A DNA stretch of 64,000 nt from a virus. The notes beneath the pieces were generated by a model. It saw only the letters and a list, made by a program, of their open reading frames with translations, made no database searches and had not been told where the DNA came from. The stretch covers positions 1 to 64,000 of IMG/VR virus record IMGVR_UViG_3300028867_000005; one strand, written 5' to 3'. Of this stretch, positions 49,798-58,710 are shown piece by piece (positions within the stretch are counted from its first letter, which is position 1; every line of letters starts with the position of its first letter). The translations under genes and the position numbers were made by a program.

Positions 49798-51279
49798 ATG
49801 AATCTGAATCCGGGCATCCTGCCCAACATTGCAGCCGGTACTTCCACTTCCGGCTCCATGGGCGCTTCCGATTTCGACGGTATCGCCTCGCTGTACAAGG
49901 CCCTGGAAGCAGGCTATGGCACGGACGTTTCCACCCTGACCGGCGGCGCAGCTCTGCGTATCCAGTCCCTGGAAATGACCATGCTGTCGACGATCCAGGA
50001 AAACAAGCATTTTGCCCTCTTCAATGAGCTGGCGAAGACCAACGCAACGGCGACCGTGGATGAATGGACTGAGCAGTCCAGCGTCGGCGGCTTCCTCGGT
50101 GGCTCGACCAACACTGAAACCGGCAACATCAACAACGCGCAGGGCGTGTACAACCGTCGTGTTGGCCTGGTCAAGTACCTGATGACTCGCCGTGAAGTGT
50201 CTTTCGTGACCACCCTGGGTAACAACCTGGTTGGCTCGGAAGCCGTGGAACAGCAGAATGGTGCTCTCCAGCTCCTGACCGATGCCGAGTTCCTGTCTTT
50301 TGAGGGTGACAGCAACACGGTCCCGACCGAGTATGACGGCATCCGTTCGCAGATTGTGAACGCTGTCAATGCTGGCACCATCGACGGTACCCACGTCGTG
50401 GATGCGCAGGCCACCAGCCTGAACAGCGTCACACTGATCAGCAAGGCGGCTGCCGAAATCGCCGCTTACGGCAACTTCGGTACCCCGACCCACCTGTTCA
50501 TGTCCCAGCTCTGCCAGTCCGATTTTGACACCGGCCTGGACCCGGCTTTCCGCGTCCCGCTGACCGACATGCCCAATGGCGGTATCTCCATCGGCTCCCC
50601 GGTGGTCGGTATCCGCACTTCCTGGGGTAACATCAAGACCGTCCCGGACGTTTTCGTCCGTGACGGTGAGCAGATGCTGCCGTTTGAGCTGTCCTTCCCG
50701 ACGATTGCTGCTGCCAACACCTTTGTGCCGGCTGGCGTGACTGTCGATGCCTCGGCCACCGATGCCTCCAGCATGTTTGCCGGCGTCAGTGTTGGCCTGT
50801 ACTACTGGTATGTTGTCGGCGTGAACAATGCCGGTCAGTCCACCGGTGTGATGACTGCGCAGACTGCTGTTGCTGCCGGCAAGAAAGTGACGCTGACCAT
50901 TTCCAAGTCGGTCGCCGGCACTGAAACCGGTTACGTTATCTACCGCAGCCGTGTCGGTGGCACGAATGCTCTGGCTGACCTGCGCCAGATCCCGGTGCGC
51001 ATCCCTGCCACTGGCGCCACCACGGTCTATACCGATTACAACCGTGATATCCCCGGCACCACCACGGCTTATGTGCTGAACATGAGCCCCGGTGCCAAGG
51101 CGATCACCTGGCGCCAGCTGCTGCCCATGCTGAAGTTCCCCCTGTATCCTACTCAGGCGGCTACCGTGCCATGGGCTCAGCTGCTGTTCGGGTACCTGCG
51201 TATCGGCAAGCTGAAGCATCATGTGGTGATCAAGAACGTGCTGCCGAATGGCGCACCGTGGCGTCCGTTCAACGTCTAA
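49798..51279 (+). CDS. Major capsid protein
   Basis: A 493-residue protein with its own AGGAG site and a following terminator, as expected for the most abundant virion protein. The N-terminal arm ends with KALEAGYGTDVSTLTGGAAL (from residue 34), and the core has VGLVKYLMTRREVSFVTTLG and GNFGTPTHLFMSQLCQSDF, typical of HK97-like capsids of this group. Residues about 315-420 (YYWYVVGVNNAGQSTG; GYVIYRSRVGG) look like an inserted fibronectin/Ig-like domain that could decorate the surface. Position after protease and scaffold supports the call. Confidence 0.85.
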   Translation: MNLNPGILPNIAAGTSTSGSMGASDFDGIASLYKALEAGYGTDVSTLTGGAALRIQSLEMTMLSTIQENKHFALFNELAKTNATATVDEWTEQSSVGGFLGGSTNTETGNINNAQGVYNRRVGLVKYLMTRREVSFVTTLGNNLVGSEAVEQQNGALQLLTDAEFLSFEGDSNTVPTEYDGIRSQIVNAVNAGTIDGTHVVDAQATSLNSVTLISKAAAEIAAYGNFGTPTHLFMSQLCQSDFDTGLDPAFRVPLTDMPNGGISIGSPVVGIRTSWGNIKTVPDVFVRDGEQMLPFELSFPTIAAANTFVPAGVTVDASATDASSMFAGVSVGLYYWYVVGVNNAGQSTGVMTAQTAVAAGKKVTLTISKSVAGTETGYVIYRSRVGGTNALADLRQIPVRIPATGATTVYTDYNRDIPGTTTAYVLNMSPGAKAITWRQLLPMLKFPLYPTQAATVPWAQLLFGYLRIGKLKHHVVIKNVLPNGAPWRPFNV

Positions 51280-51305
51280 ACCAAGGCGTTGTGATGTAGC
51301 CCGAC

Positions 51306-51329
51306 AAGAGGCCCTTCGGGGCCTCTTTT
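51306..51329 (+). terminator. Rho-independent terminator after capsid gene
   Basis: AAGAGGCCC-TTCG-GGGCCTCTT with a UUCG tetraloop and a short T-run. It probably limits transcription after the capsid gene. Confidence 0.88.
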
Positions 51330-51356
51330 CATAAATGATGATAATGGAGAGAGAAA

Positions 51357-51707
51357 ATGGCACAGGTCCGCCTGCGTTGCACCACACCGAATGCATCCCT
51401 GCTGATCAGCGGAATTGCGTTCACGGCTGCTACTGACGCCCTCGGTGGCGTCGTTTCCGGTCCCATCGAAGACACGGATGCCGCTTACTTCAAGGACATC
51501 CCAGGTTTTATCATCGAGCCGCCCAACGGCCCGGTAAAGAAAAAGCTTGTGCCGCCGGCTACCCCGGTCGCTCCGCCGGCTATTACGCCTCCGGCTGAGG
51601 GCGGTGAACAGCAGACCCTGCAGGTCGATGGTGGCGATGGCGCCGCCATTGATCAGGGTAACGCTGCTGATACCGGCGCCCCGGTCGCTGGAGCCGAAGG
51701 CCAGTAA
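51357..51707 (+). CDS. Small structural-like protein with Pro/Gly-rich tail
   Basis: A 116-residue protein. The first 65 residues are beta-rich (VRLRCTTPNASLLISGIAF) and the rest is a Pro/Ala/Gly-rich tail. A good GGAGAG site is present. Its place after capsid suggests a decoration or neck accessory protein, without sequence proof. Confidence 0.6.
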   Translation: MAQVRLRCTTPNASLLISGIAFTAATDALGGVVSGPIEDTDAAYFKDIPGFIIEPPNGPVKKKLVPPATPVAPPAITPPAEGGEQQTLQVDGGDGAAIDQGNAADTGAPVAGAEGQ

Positions 51708-51779
51708 GATTTTGTTGGGTAGCCGTCCCCATCGCGGCTGCTCAACTCTGAATGATGGGTCTACAAGAAGGAAATGATC

Positions 51780-52025
51780 ATGCCTCTGATTACTATTGCA
51801 AACCCGCCCGGTCGTGACGTGATCCATGAGCTTGATCACAGCATGCCGGCCGCATTCCATGCTCAGCTCGGTCTGTTGCTCAAGACTATCGTGGCGCAGG
51901 TAAACGCCAACACCACAGCCATCAATGCTCTGGTGGCCAGTGTGAATGGCATCTGCGTGGCGCTGGATGCAGTGCCCGTCGCCGGCAGCTTCGTAGCTAC
52001 CTATGGCGACCTGACTGGCGTGTAA
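51780..52025 (+). CDS. Small hypothetical structural-region protein
   Basis: An 81-residue protein (MPLITIANPPGRDVIHELDH...; LLLKTIVAQVNANTTAINAL). The second ATG is favoured by the AAGGA site. Helical middle and hydrophobic ends; no family recognised. Confidence 0.6.
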   Translation: MPLITIANPPGRDVIHELDHSMPAAFHAQLGLLLKTIVAQVNANTTAINALVASVNGICVALDAVPVAGSFVATYGDLTGV

Positions 52026-52030
52026 AAACA

Positions 52031-52051
52031 GCCGGCCTGAAAGTGGCCGGC
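52031..52051 (+). terminator. Intergenic GC hairpin
   Basis: GCCGGCC and GGCCGGC form a 7-bp stem around TGAAAGT, 5 nt after the stop at 52025. No T-run follows, so it may act on mRNA stability rather than ending transcription. Confidence 0.45.
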
Positions 52052-52078
52052 CCCAATTCCATTCTCTTGGCGGCCATT

Positions 52079-52837
52079 ATGACGATTTTTACCAATATGG
52101 AAGTCGACGTAGCCAAGGTGAAGTCGCGCATCAATGGTGTGATTCTGGGGTATCTCGGCTGTATGCCGGCCGACGAGATTATCGAAGACGCACTTCTGGC
52201 TGCCGAAGGTGATGTAAAGCGCAAGCTTCGCGTCTTCCTCGAGCCCACATGGCTTATCCCTCCGTCTGATTTGGATAGCGTCCCCGCGCTTGATGAGGCC
52301 GGCACGGCTTATGAGCTGGAGCCAGGGTATGACTATGACCCGTCTTTCTTTGAAGGGGAGAAGTGGGGACTACTGGTGACCCGTCAGAACCGGATCATCC
52401 AGGTAACTGAGCTAAAATTTGTCTACCCACTGCCACTGACCACAGTTTGGTCGATCCCCATGGAGTGGCTGCGCATCGACAATAAGTATGGGCGCATCAA
52501 TCTAGTGCCTTCCACGGCAGCGTTCTCCGCGCCACTATCGGTCTACATAATGAATGTGCTGGGGGGTGGGCGCACCATTCCCCAGATGCTGCATTGCAAA
52601 TATCAGGCAGGCCTGAAAGATGTACGCAAGGACTGGCCCGACATTATATCGACCCTGTACCGCATGGCCATTCTGCGTATCCTGAATGACAATTTTGTGC
52701 CTCAGTCAGCATCTATCAGTGCCGACGGCCTCTCGCAGTCGCGTAGCCTGGACCTGAAGTCCTATGCAGATAGTATTGATACGACATTGGAGCGTATCCG
52801 ACAGGAACTCCACGGCGTGGTCATGGGGTTTGTATGA
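52079..52837 (+). CDS. Head-tail connector-type protein
   Basis: A 252-residue protein. The ATG at 52079 is taken rather than a GTG inside the upstream hairpin. It has PADEIIEDALLAAEGDVKRK, FVYPLPLTTVWSIPMEWLRI and a helical C-terminus. It lies in the neck gene position between capsid and tail and overlaps the next gene. The neck assignment is by position. Confidence 0.65.
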   Translation: MTIFTNMEVDVAKVKSRINGVILGYLGCMPADEIIEDALLAAEGDVKRKLRVFLEPTWLIPPSDLDSVPALDEAGTAYELEPGYDYDPSFFEGEKWGLLVTRQNRIIQVTELKFVYPLPLTTVWSIPMEWLRIDNKYGRINLVPSTAAFSAPLSVYIMNVLGGGRTIPQMLHCKYQAGLKDVRKDWPDIISTLYRMAILRILNDNFVPQSASISADGLSQSRSLDLKSYADSIDTTLERIRQELHGVVMGFV

Positions 52838-53469
52838 ACCTGAGCCCGCAGGATTTCAATAATTTCCTGGACGGCATTGGGCAGGATTTTCAATGGCGCA
52901 AGTCCTATGCCTGTCCCTGCATCAACCAAGCTACCGGATCGCCTCGCGGTGACTGCCTTCAGTGCGACGGGAAGGGGCGCCTATGGGTGGCACCGGTGCC
53001 AGGTACGGCTGGCGTGGCAGGCCAGTCTGTGCAGCGCAAATGGGCAAACTTTGGGCAGTATGAGTTGGGTGATTGCGTGGTAGCAGTAGGGAGCAATTCC
53101 CCGCTTTACGGCATAGGCCAGTTTGACCGGGCGCTGATGCTGGATAGTAACGAAGAGTTTTCGCTCTCTTTAATCCGCGGTGCCCGCAATGAGCGCCTGC
53201 GCTTCCCGGTTATCTGCATTGACCGAGTATTCTGGCTGAATGATAGCCAGGACATTGTCGAGGGGGGTCTGCCTGAACTTGATGCTGACGGCAACCCTAC
53301 TTGGCCCGAAGGGGGCGCTCCACCGGATAAAACCCAGTATTCTATTTCTGGGCGCCGCCAGGTCGAGTATTACTGCTGGGGCCAGCTCCCCAGCACGCGC
53401 AATGAGCACCACGGCCTACGTCTGCCGATAAAGTGTGTACTCCGGCGTTTTGACCTGTTCGGCCGCTGA
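52834..53469 (+). CDS. Neck/head-completion-type protein with zinc motif
   Basis: A 211-residue protein with CPCINQATGSPRGDCLQCDG near residues 27-46, a CxC...CxxCxGKG arrangement likely to bind zinc. Similar Cys-rich N-termini occur in phage neck proteins placed between capsid and sheath genes. The rest is beta-rich. Its last 54 nt overlap the 3' end of an opposite-strand gene. Confidence 0.65.
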   Translation: MNLSPQDFNNFLDGIGQDFQWRKSYACPCINQATGSPRGDCLQCDGKGRLWVAPVPGTAGVAGQSVQRKWANFGQYELGDCVVAVGSNSPLYGIGQFDRALMLDSNEEFSLSLIRGARNERLRFPVICIDRVFWLNDSQDIVEGGLPELDADGNPTWPEGGAPPDKTQYSISGRRQVEYYCWGQLPSTRNEHHGLRLPIKCVLRRFDLFGR

Positions 53470-54300
53470 GGTTATATCAATCTGCATAGCGGCTGAGAAT
53501 TCAGCTTCTGCCATCGGCCGTAAACTGTCTGTGAGCTTCTTGGCCAGGTGCAGTCCAGGCCGGGCCTTCACAATCCATCCCTTTGAGCCTTCCATCATAA
53601 TCCTGAACGTCAGGTAACTGCTGCTGGGCACCTTGCCGCCGGCTGTCGTGTCGAAGCGCACCATGCCCGCATATAGCCGCTTCGTAGCCTTTGACATGCG
53701 CTTGTCGGTCAGATGCAGGCGATCCCCCCAGTTGTAGACCTTTGATGCCACCATGAGCGTTTTTTTGGTGCCCGTATCGCTCATGAAGCGGGGCTGGCGC
53801 CGGGCAGGAGTCATGCCTGTGGTCGGTGACAGGTTCACGACCTGGCCGGCCGGGCGAAACGTATCACGTACCACTGTGGACGCATCCAGTCCCTTGGCAG
53901 CCGAATATACCGCAGAGGGCATGCTGTCGACGTTATGCCTCATTGGGATAACCAGGAACCGGCGCCCGTCTTTTGTCCTGCGGACCTTGGTGCTGGTGTT
54001 CAGCATCTTTTTCAAATCGTATGGCGGTCGGCCATTATCAATCTCGTAGGCATGCCTGTAGTCGCTCCAGATTTCGGCGCTGTAGTCGCCTGTCATCTTC
54101 CATTGCAGCGACTGCAGGTAGGCCGCTTTCTCTCCCTGCCATAGTGGGGCCTGCTGGACCAACTTGCTCCAGCCGGCATGCCCATATCTGGCTACATCAG
54201 CTACCGACTCGGAAAGATTGGCAAAAATAATCTTGCCGCTCGATGCCGGAAGCTCGAGCAGTTTTCCCATGTCAACGGTGATCTGGAAGTCAGTGGTCAT
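53416..54300 (-). CDS. Tail-completion-type protein on the opposite strand
   Basis: A 294-residue protein and the only minus-strand gene within the structural module. It contains YSAEIWSDYRHAYEIDNG, PPYDLKKML, RRTKDGRRFLVIPMRH and YLTFRIMMEGSKGWIVKARP, resembling HK97 gp10-like tail-completion proteins in type. The plus strand over this stretch has no credible gene. Overlap with the neck protein at 53416-53469 is tail-to-tail. The ribosome site is weak (CAGGG). The likely cause is a local inversion of a neck gene; expression would need its own promoter. Confidence 0.65.
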   Translation of the reverse strand: MTTDFQITVDMGKLLELPASSGKIIFANLSESVADVARYGHAGWSKLVQQAPLWQGEKAAYLQSLQWKMTGDYSAEIWSDYRHAYEIDNGRPPYDLKKMLNTSTKVRRTKDGRRFLVIPMRHNVDSMPSAVYSAAKGLDASTVVRDTFRPAGQVVNLSPTTGMTPARRQPRFMSDTGTKKTLMVASKVYNWGDRLHLTDKRMSKATKRLYAGMVRFDTTAGGKVPSSSYLTFRIMMEGSKGWIVKARPGLHLAKKLTDSLRPMAEAEFSAAMQIDITSAAEQVKTPEYTLYRQT

Positions 54301-54350
54301 GCCCTGATGATAATGTCCCGGCCCCCTTTCGGGACACTAAGATTGCCAAC

Positions 54351-55184
54351 ATGATAACGATGATTTTCGCGCTGGCCGTCGGTAATGCCCTGCGCATCAT
54401 GATGATGGTTCCTGCTGGCTCGCTCCGCTGGGTGGTTTTGCGTAGCACAACATCTGCATTTAGCGGCTGGAATGACCCATCAGCAGTGACCGTGTATGAC
54501 GGGGATGACTCATCGACGGTCTTGGATGTGACAGGCCTTGTAAATGGGACCGTCTATTACTACGGCATGTTTTATACCCTGGATGGTACCAGTTGGACGG
54601 CAAGCGCAATTGTGGCAGCCACACCAAACGCCATCTATACCGAGGCCTCATCGGATGTCCAGGAAGTCGTCAGGGAGCGGCTTCTGATCGGGCTTGCCAA
54701 TGAACTGCTGGCAGGCCGCGTCAAGAAAAAAGACGGTGAAATACAGGTGCTGAATGCGCCGCCGGTCTATGAAAATACCACTTTCCCTGTGGTTTCAGTG
54801 CACATGGACAGTGAAAGCCCCGTCAATCGCGCGATTGGTGAAGCCATTGGCGGTGAGTATGTGGATGCCGCAGGTAATGTTTTCGATGGTGAAGGCTGGT
54901 GGGTACGGGTCACACTGACCATTACCGCGTGGCTGTTGAATGGCGATGACCGCATTGATTTCCGTAAAGCCCTGCGGCGCTTGATCATCGCAAACCTGCC
55001 CGTATTCGATGATGCCGGCATGGTGGAAATTGAATTTTCGGCGCAAGACACAGAAGATTTTGAGTCTTTCGATTCGCCAATTTACATGAACAACTGCACG
55101 CTGACCTGCCTGGCTCCAGTCAACATCGTGCATGAAGTGCCCGCCATTACCGCGGTAAACGTAAACGTAATTTTTGAGGACTGA
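54351..55184 (+). CDS. Tail-terminator-type protein with FN3-like N-terminus
   Basis: A 277-residue protein. Residues about 20-95 look like a fibronectin-type domain (WVVLRSTTSAFSGWND; LVNGTVYYYGMFYTLDG). The C-terminal 160 residues (PVVSVHMDSESPVNRAIGE; DRIDFRKALRRLIIANLP) resemble tail-terminator or minor tail proteins found just before sheath genes. The join is unusual. No strong ribosome site is seen. Confidence 0.62.
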   Translation: MITMIFALAVGNALRIMMMVPAGSLRWVVLRSTTSAFSGWNDPSAVTVYDGDDSSTVLDVTGLVNGTVYYYGMFYTLDGTSWTASAIVAATPNAIYTEASSDVQEVVRERLLIGLANELLAGRVKKKDGEIQVLNAPPVYENTTFPVVSVHMDSESPVNRAIGEAIGGEYVDAAGNVFDGEGWWVRVTLTITAWLLNGDDRIDFRKALRRLIIANLPVFDDAGMVEIEFSAQDTEDFESFDSPIYMNNCTLTCLAPVNIVHEVPAITAVNVNVIFED

Positions 55185-55188
55185 GATC

Positions 55189-55581
55189 ATGCCTGAAGAT
55201 ACGAACAGCACCGGCGCCTCCGGCGCAGCTCCTGCACCGGCTCCTGCTGCCCAGGCTGCCCCGGCCCCTTCGGCGGCACCGGTAGCCACTGCTCCGGCAG
55301 CAAGCCCGGCTCAGGCGCCAGTGGCGCCAGCGGCACAGGTAGCGGTCGCGCCAGCGGTCAGCGTTGCCCCGCCTGCCATCACCTCGCCTACGCCTGTGGT
55401 TGATGCGCCTTCCCGCTTCCCGCTGTCGCTGGATCACTTCTGCACCAATCTGTCGAAGCGTGATCGCCGGGTGGAGCTGATCAGTGCCTTTCACTCGGAA
55501 GAAAAGCTGGCCGGCAAGGTCATGGATACCGATGCGGCTTTTCTTGAGCGCTTTGCAGCGTTCACGACCCGCAAGGTGTAA
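55189..55581 (+). CDS. Ala/Pro-rich structural-region protein
   Basis: A 130-residue protein with a 70-residue Ala/Pro tail at its N-terminus and a small helical domain (FPLSLDHFCTNLSKRDRRVE; LISAFHSEEKLAGKVMD) at its C-terminus. It lies directly before the sheath. The low-complexity tail is shared in style with the proteins at 17930 and 51357. The small domain may dock on the tail. Confidence 0.62.
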   Translation: MPEDTNSTGASGAAPAPAPAAQAAPAPSAAPVATAPAASPAQAPVAPAAQVAVAPAVSVAPPAITSPTPVVDAPSRFPLSLDHFCTNLSKRDRRVELISAFHSEEKLAGKVMDTDAAFLERFAAFTTRKV

Positions 55582-55617
55582 TGCGGCGCCCATATTGATT
55601 TTCAGGAGAATGCAGAC

Positions 55618-57327
55618 ATGCCAACCGGCGTATTTTTTAACGGTCGCCAGCTGACCACCCCGACCACGGCGAGTGCGGTAAATGACTCGGCCATGGCCAA
55701 CAAGAATTTGACCGTTGGCAATGTGGTCTGCCTCATCGGGCACTGCACCAGTGGTCAGCCGAAGGTCGCACTGAATTTTGGCGACCCCTCCACGGTAGCA
55801 GCCATTCTCGGCACCGGCGAGCTGGCGCAGGCTGTTATCAAGGCTTTCAACCCTTCCGATGAGTTGGAATCTCCGTCCTCGGTGATCGCTGTCCGTGTCG
55901 ACCCCGCCACGCAGGCAACGCTCAATCTTGGCCCGATCATTGTCAACTCGATTGATTATGGTCTGCGCGCCAATCAGGTGAAAATCAAGGTTGAGGCAGG
56001 CACGGACCTCGGTTTCCGCGTCACGACCCAGCTTGGCAATTCGTATACCGTTGGCGACGACATCAACTCCAAGGCGTTCAATATCCAGTTCGTCAATGGT
56101 GGCGACAGCGCCACCATGACGGTGAATGGAACCCATGTGATTTTGGCGACCAATGATGGATATACCACCACTACCACCACCATCGACCTGACCATTTATT
56201 CCACTGTGCAGGAGTTGGCGGATTATATTGGCACCATCACGGGTTGGACTTGCTCTGCCGTGGCAGGCGCTGAAAACAATCCAACCCTGGGCAGCCTGGA
56301 CCCGGTTACTAGCGAAAATGTCCTGGTGGCCTACACGGCGACCGCCAATGTCTGGGCCGTCCTCCAGTGGCTCAACTCGAGCGCCAGCCCGTTCGTTACC
56401 GGCGCCGTTGGCACTTATGGAACCCTCAGCTACAGCCCCTTCACTTACCTGACCGGTGGTACGCTGCCTTCGACTGATAACGGCGACTGGAGCGATTGCT
56501 TTGCCATGCTCCAGACCAAGGATGTGCAGTGGATTACCCCTCTGTCTTCGTCCCCCAGCATCTGGGCAATGACCGATGCGCATGTGCAGTACATGTCCTC
56601 TGTCGGGAAGCGTGAGCGCCGCGCGATTGTCGGTGACGCCATCGGTACCACGGATGCGGCGGCGGCTGCCGTTCCGGTCACCATTGGCAGCGACCGTACT
56701 TCGTATTGCCACCTGGGCTACTACGATTATGACTCCACCGGCAAGCTGGTCCTGCTGCCGCCCTATATGGCTGCTGCTGTTTACTCTGCTGCCTTTGCTG
56801 CTGCCGCCCCCGGCGTGGCGCTTACCAATGTCAGCATGACCTTCCGTGGCGTTGAGCGCGATCTGGTCGACCCGCTGGATACCGACCCGCTGATCAAAGC
56901 GGGCGTCTTCTGTATCCTGAACACTGATACCGGTTTCCGTGTGGCGCAGTCGATCAGTACCTGGCTGACCAACAACAACTACAACCGCGTGGAGCAGTCC
57001 ACCGGTGCTGCGGTTGACTTCGTGCAGCGCAACGTGCGCAACGCAGTGGAGCCCTATCGCGGCAAGGGCGGCTCCCCCGCCATCCTGGGCGCCATTGAAG
57101 CGGCTACTGAATCCGTCCTTCGCGCCTGCGCGGTGGCGGCCCCGAACGGCCCCGGCGTACTGGTTGGCGATGCTACCAATCCTGCCTACAAGAACATCAC
57201 TGTCGGTGTTGATGGTGATGTTTTCTCGATTCAGTACCAGGCCAGCCCGGTAATTCCGGGTAATTTCATCCTCTGCACGATGAATGCGGTGCCCTATGCT
57301 GGCAGCGTATCCCAGGCTGCGGGTTAA
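55618..57327 (+). CDS. Tail sheath protein
   Basis: A 569-residue protein and the defining gene of a contractile tail. The C-terminal domain has the conserved sheath pattern: FRGVERDLVDPLDTDPLIKA, GVFCILNTDTGFRVAQSIST, a variable linker, then DFVQRNVRNAVEPYRGKGG. The N-terminus, MPTGVFFNGRQLTTPTTASA, gives the strand for inter-subunit exchange. The tube gene follows at once, as in other myophages. An AGGAG site precedes the ATG. Confidence 0.88.
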   Translation: MPTGVFFNGRQLTTPTTASAVNDSAMANKNLTVGNVVCLIGHCTSGQPKVALNFGDPSTVAAILGTGELAQAVIKAFNPSDELESPSSVIAVRVDPATQATLNLGPIIVNSIDYGLRANQVKIKVEAGTDLGFRVTTQLGNSYTVGDDINSKAFNIQFVNGGDSATMTVNGTHVILATNDGYTTTTTTIDLTIYSTVQELADYIGTITGWTCSAVAGAENNPTLGSLDPVTSENVLVAYTATANVWAVLQWLNSSASPFVTGAVGTYGTLSYSPFTYLTGGTLPSTDNGDWSDCFAMLQTKDVQWITPLSSSPSIWAMTDAHVQYMSSVGKRERRAIVGDAIGTTDAAAAAVPVTIGSDRTSYCHLGYYDYDSTGKLVLLPPYMAAAVYSAAFAAAAPGVALTNVSMTFRGVERDLVDPLDTDPLIKAGVFCILNTDTGFRVAQSISTWLTNNNYNRVEQSTGAAVDFVQRNVRNAVEPYRGKGGSPAILGAIEAATESVLRACAVAAPNGPGVLVGDATNPAYKNITVGVDGDVFSIQYQASPVIPGNFILCTMNAVPYAGSVSQAAG

Positions 57328-57343
57328 TCAGGAGTAATAGGAC

Positions 57344-57772
57344 ATGCCAGTAGCAACCAATGTGAAAACTCAGACCGGTAACCGCATTATCGTGCAGCTG
57401 AACGGTATTGCGGTTGGCCTGGCCCGCGGCGTCGATATGAACGATGACTACGGACTGGAGCCGGCAACCGGTATTGGTGATATCCATGTGCAGGAGCATG
57501 TGCCGACGGTCGCGCGGCATAGCGTTGCGGTCAGCACAATGGTTCTGATCACAGGCAATTTGCGCCAGTTGGGTATTGCTGTTGAAAACGGCGACGGGGC
57601 GCTCAAAGGGCTCATTTTTGATATCGTGACGCTCTCGAAAGACACCGGCGCAGTACTGCGCAAATACATCGGCTGTTCGTATGGCAGCGGCTCCGTGAAC
57701 GTGCAGGCCAATGCTATCGTGGTCAGCAACAGCAACTTCATGGCTCTGGATGTGCAGGGTACTGGCCTGTAA
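57344..57772 (+). CDS. Tail tube protein
   Basis: A 142-residue beta-rich protein directly after the sheath, of the expected size and order for a myophage tube. It has GNRIIVQLNGIAVGLARGVD and a long internal strand pair. It forms the inner tube together with the baseplate and tape measure. The call rests on context and length. Confidence 0.82.
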   Translation: MPVATNVKTQTGNRIIVQLNGIAVGLARGVDMNDDYGLEPATGIGDIHVQEHVPTVARHSVAVSTMVLITGNLRQLGIAVENGDGALKGLIFDIVTLSKDTGAVLRKYIGCSYGSGSVNVQANAIVVSNSNFMALDVQGTGL

Positions 57773-57775
57773 TAG

Positions 57776-57816
57776 ATGGCGCAGACGGTTATATTTTGCC
57801 GCTGCGCCATTTTTTT
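57776..57816 (+). terminator. Rho-independent terminator after tube gene
   Basis: ATGGCGCAG (57776-57784) and CTGCGCCAT (57802-57810) form a 9-bp stem followed by TTTTTT. It separates sheath/tube from the downstream unit. Confidence 0.88.
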
Positions 57817-57857
57817 AATTATCTGCTGTTGAAAACGATTAAAACTGGTGAAAAACC

Positions 57858-58304
57858 ATGAACATGACTTACAGCAAGACAGGTGAGGCGCTGACTGAGG
57901 GTTTTGAAGGCTGCCGCCTGACGGCCTACCAGGATGTTGCCGGTGTCTGGACTATTGGCTATGGCACCACCGGCCCCGATGTTGTTGAGGGGTTGGTGAT
58001 TACCCAGGATGAGGCTGTCGTTCGCCTCGAGAAGGGGATCGCCTGGGCGGAAAGCGCCGTCAATCGCCTCGTCACTGTCGCTCTGACGCAGCCTGAATTT
58101 GATGCACTGGTTGATTTTGTCTACAACCTGGGCGTTGGCGCATTCGAGGGATCTACCCTGCTCAGCCTGCTCAACTCCGGCGATTTCCACGGCGCTGCAG
58201 ATCAGTTCGAGCGCTGGGACCATGCCGGGGGTGTGGTCGTGGCCGGTCTGCTCCGCCGTCGTGTAGCCGAAGAGACTGAATTCAATCAGGGCATTACGCC
58301 CTAA
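57858..58304 (+). CDS. Lysozyme, GH24 (T4-like endolysin)
   Basis: A 148-residue muramidase that cleaves peptidoglycan. The catalytic triad follows the E-8aa-D-5aa-T rule: Glu17 in EGCRL, Asp26 in AYQDV and Thr32 in WTIGYGTT. FVYNLGVGAFEGSTLLSLLN and RRRVAEETEF complete the fold. No signal-anchor sequence is seen, so export would need a holin, and none is adjacent. Located between the tube and tail chaperones rather than in a lysis cassette, it could also be a virion component. Confidence 0.92.
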   Translation: MNMTYSKTGEALTEGFEGCRLTAYQDVAGVWTIGYGTTGPDVVEGLVITQDEAVVRLEKGIAWAESAVNRLVTVALTQPEFDALVDFVYNLGVGAFEGSTLLSLLNSGDFHGAADQFERWDHAGGVVVAGLLRRRVAEETEFNQGITP

Positions 58305-58347
58305 TCCGGTGGCGCACGGACGCGCCGCCCATAACAGGAGAGATAGC

Positions 58348-58710
58348 ATGAAAATTTCACGCAGAGTCGCAGCAACAGATTTTGATGTTGCGGTAGATGG
58401 CATAGGCACATTCCGTTTTGGTCGCCGGACCTTCCGTGACCGCTTCTCGATTGCAGCCAAGTATTCTGAATTCACCGAGGGCGTCCAGACGCCGACTCCC
58501 TGGCTTGATTTCATGGCGTCGGCAGTCGCTGCAATTACCGTTTTGGCTGTCGCTGTTCCGCCCGATTTCGACATCAACATGGTTGATGCGTATGACGGTG
58601 AGTCCGACAAGGATATCCTCCGCATTTATACGGCGCTCGTCGCCAAGGAGGATGATTTTCGCAAAAACCCAGGAAAAGGAAGCGCGGAAACTGGGGAGAG
58701 CGTGGTCTGA
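58348..58710 (+). CDS. Tail assembly chaperone, upstream frame
   Basis: A 120-residue protein (MKISRRVAATDFDVAVDG...; GTFRFGRRTFRDRFSIAAKY; LRIYTALVAKEDDFRKNPG) in the position of phage tail-assembly chaperone 1, between the tube and tape measure. A strong AGGAG site precedes it. Its 3' end overlaps the next frame by 59 nt, as in G/GT-type pairs where a fraction of ribosomes shift frame. The chaperone role comes from position. Confidence 0.75.
   Translation: MKISRRVAATDFDVAVDGIGTFRFGRRTFRDRFSIAAKYSEFTEGVQTPTPWLDFMASAVAAITVLAVAVPPDFDINMVDAYDGESDKDILRIYTALVAKEDDFRKNPGKGSAETGESVV

Noticed and set aside
49789-51396. A 535-codon minus-strand frame opposite the capsid gene
   Set aside because: Low-complexity His/Gln/Gly-rich translation typical of antisense to a highly biased gene; it also crosses the terminator.
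55147-56712. A 521-codon minus-strand frame opposite the sheath and its upstream gene
   Set aside because: Spans two real genes and their gap and has no recognisable motif.
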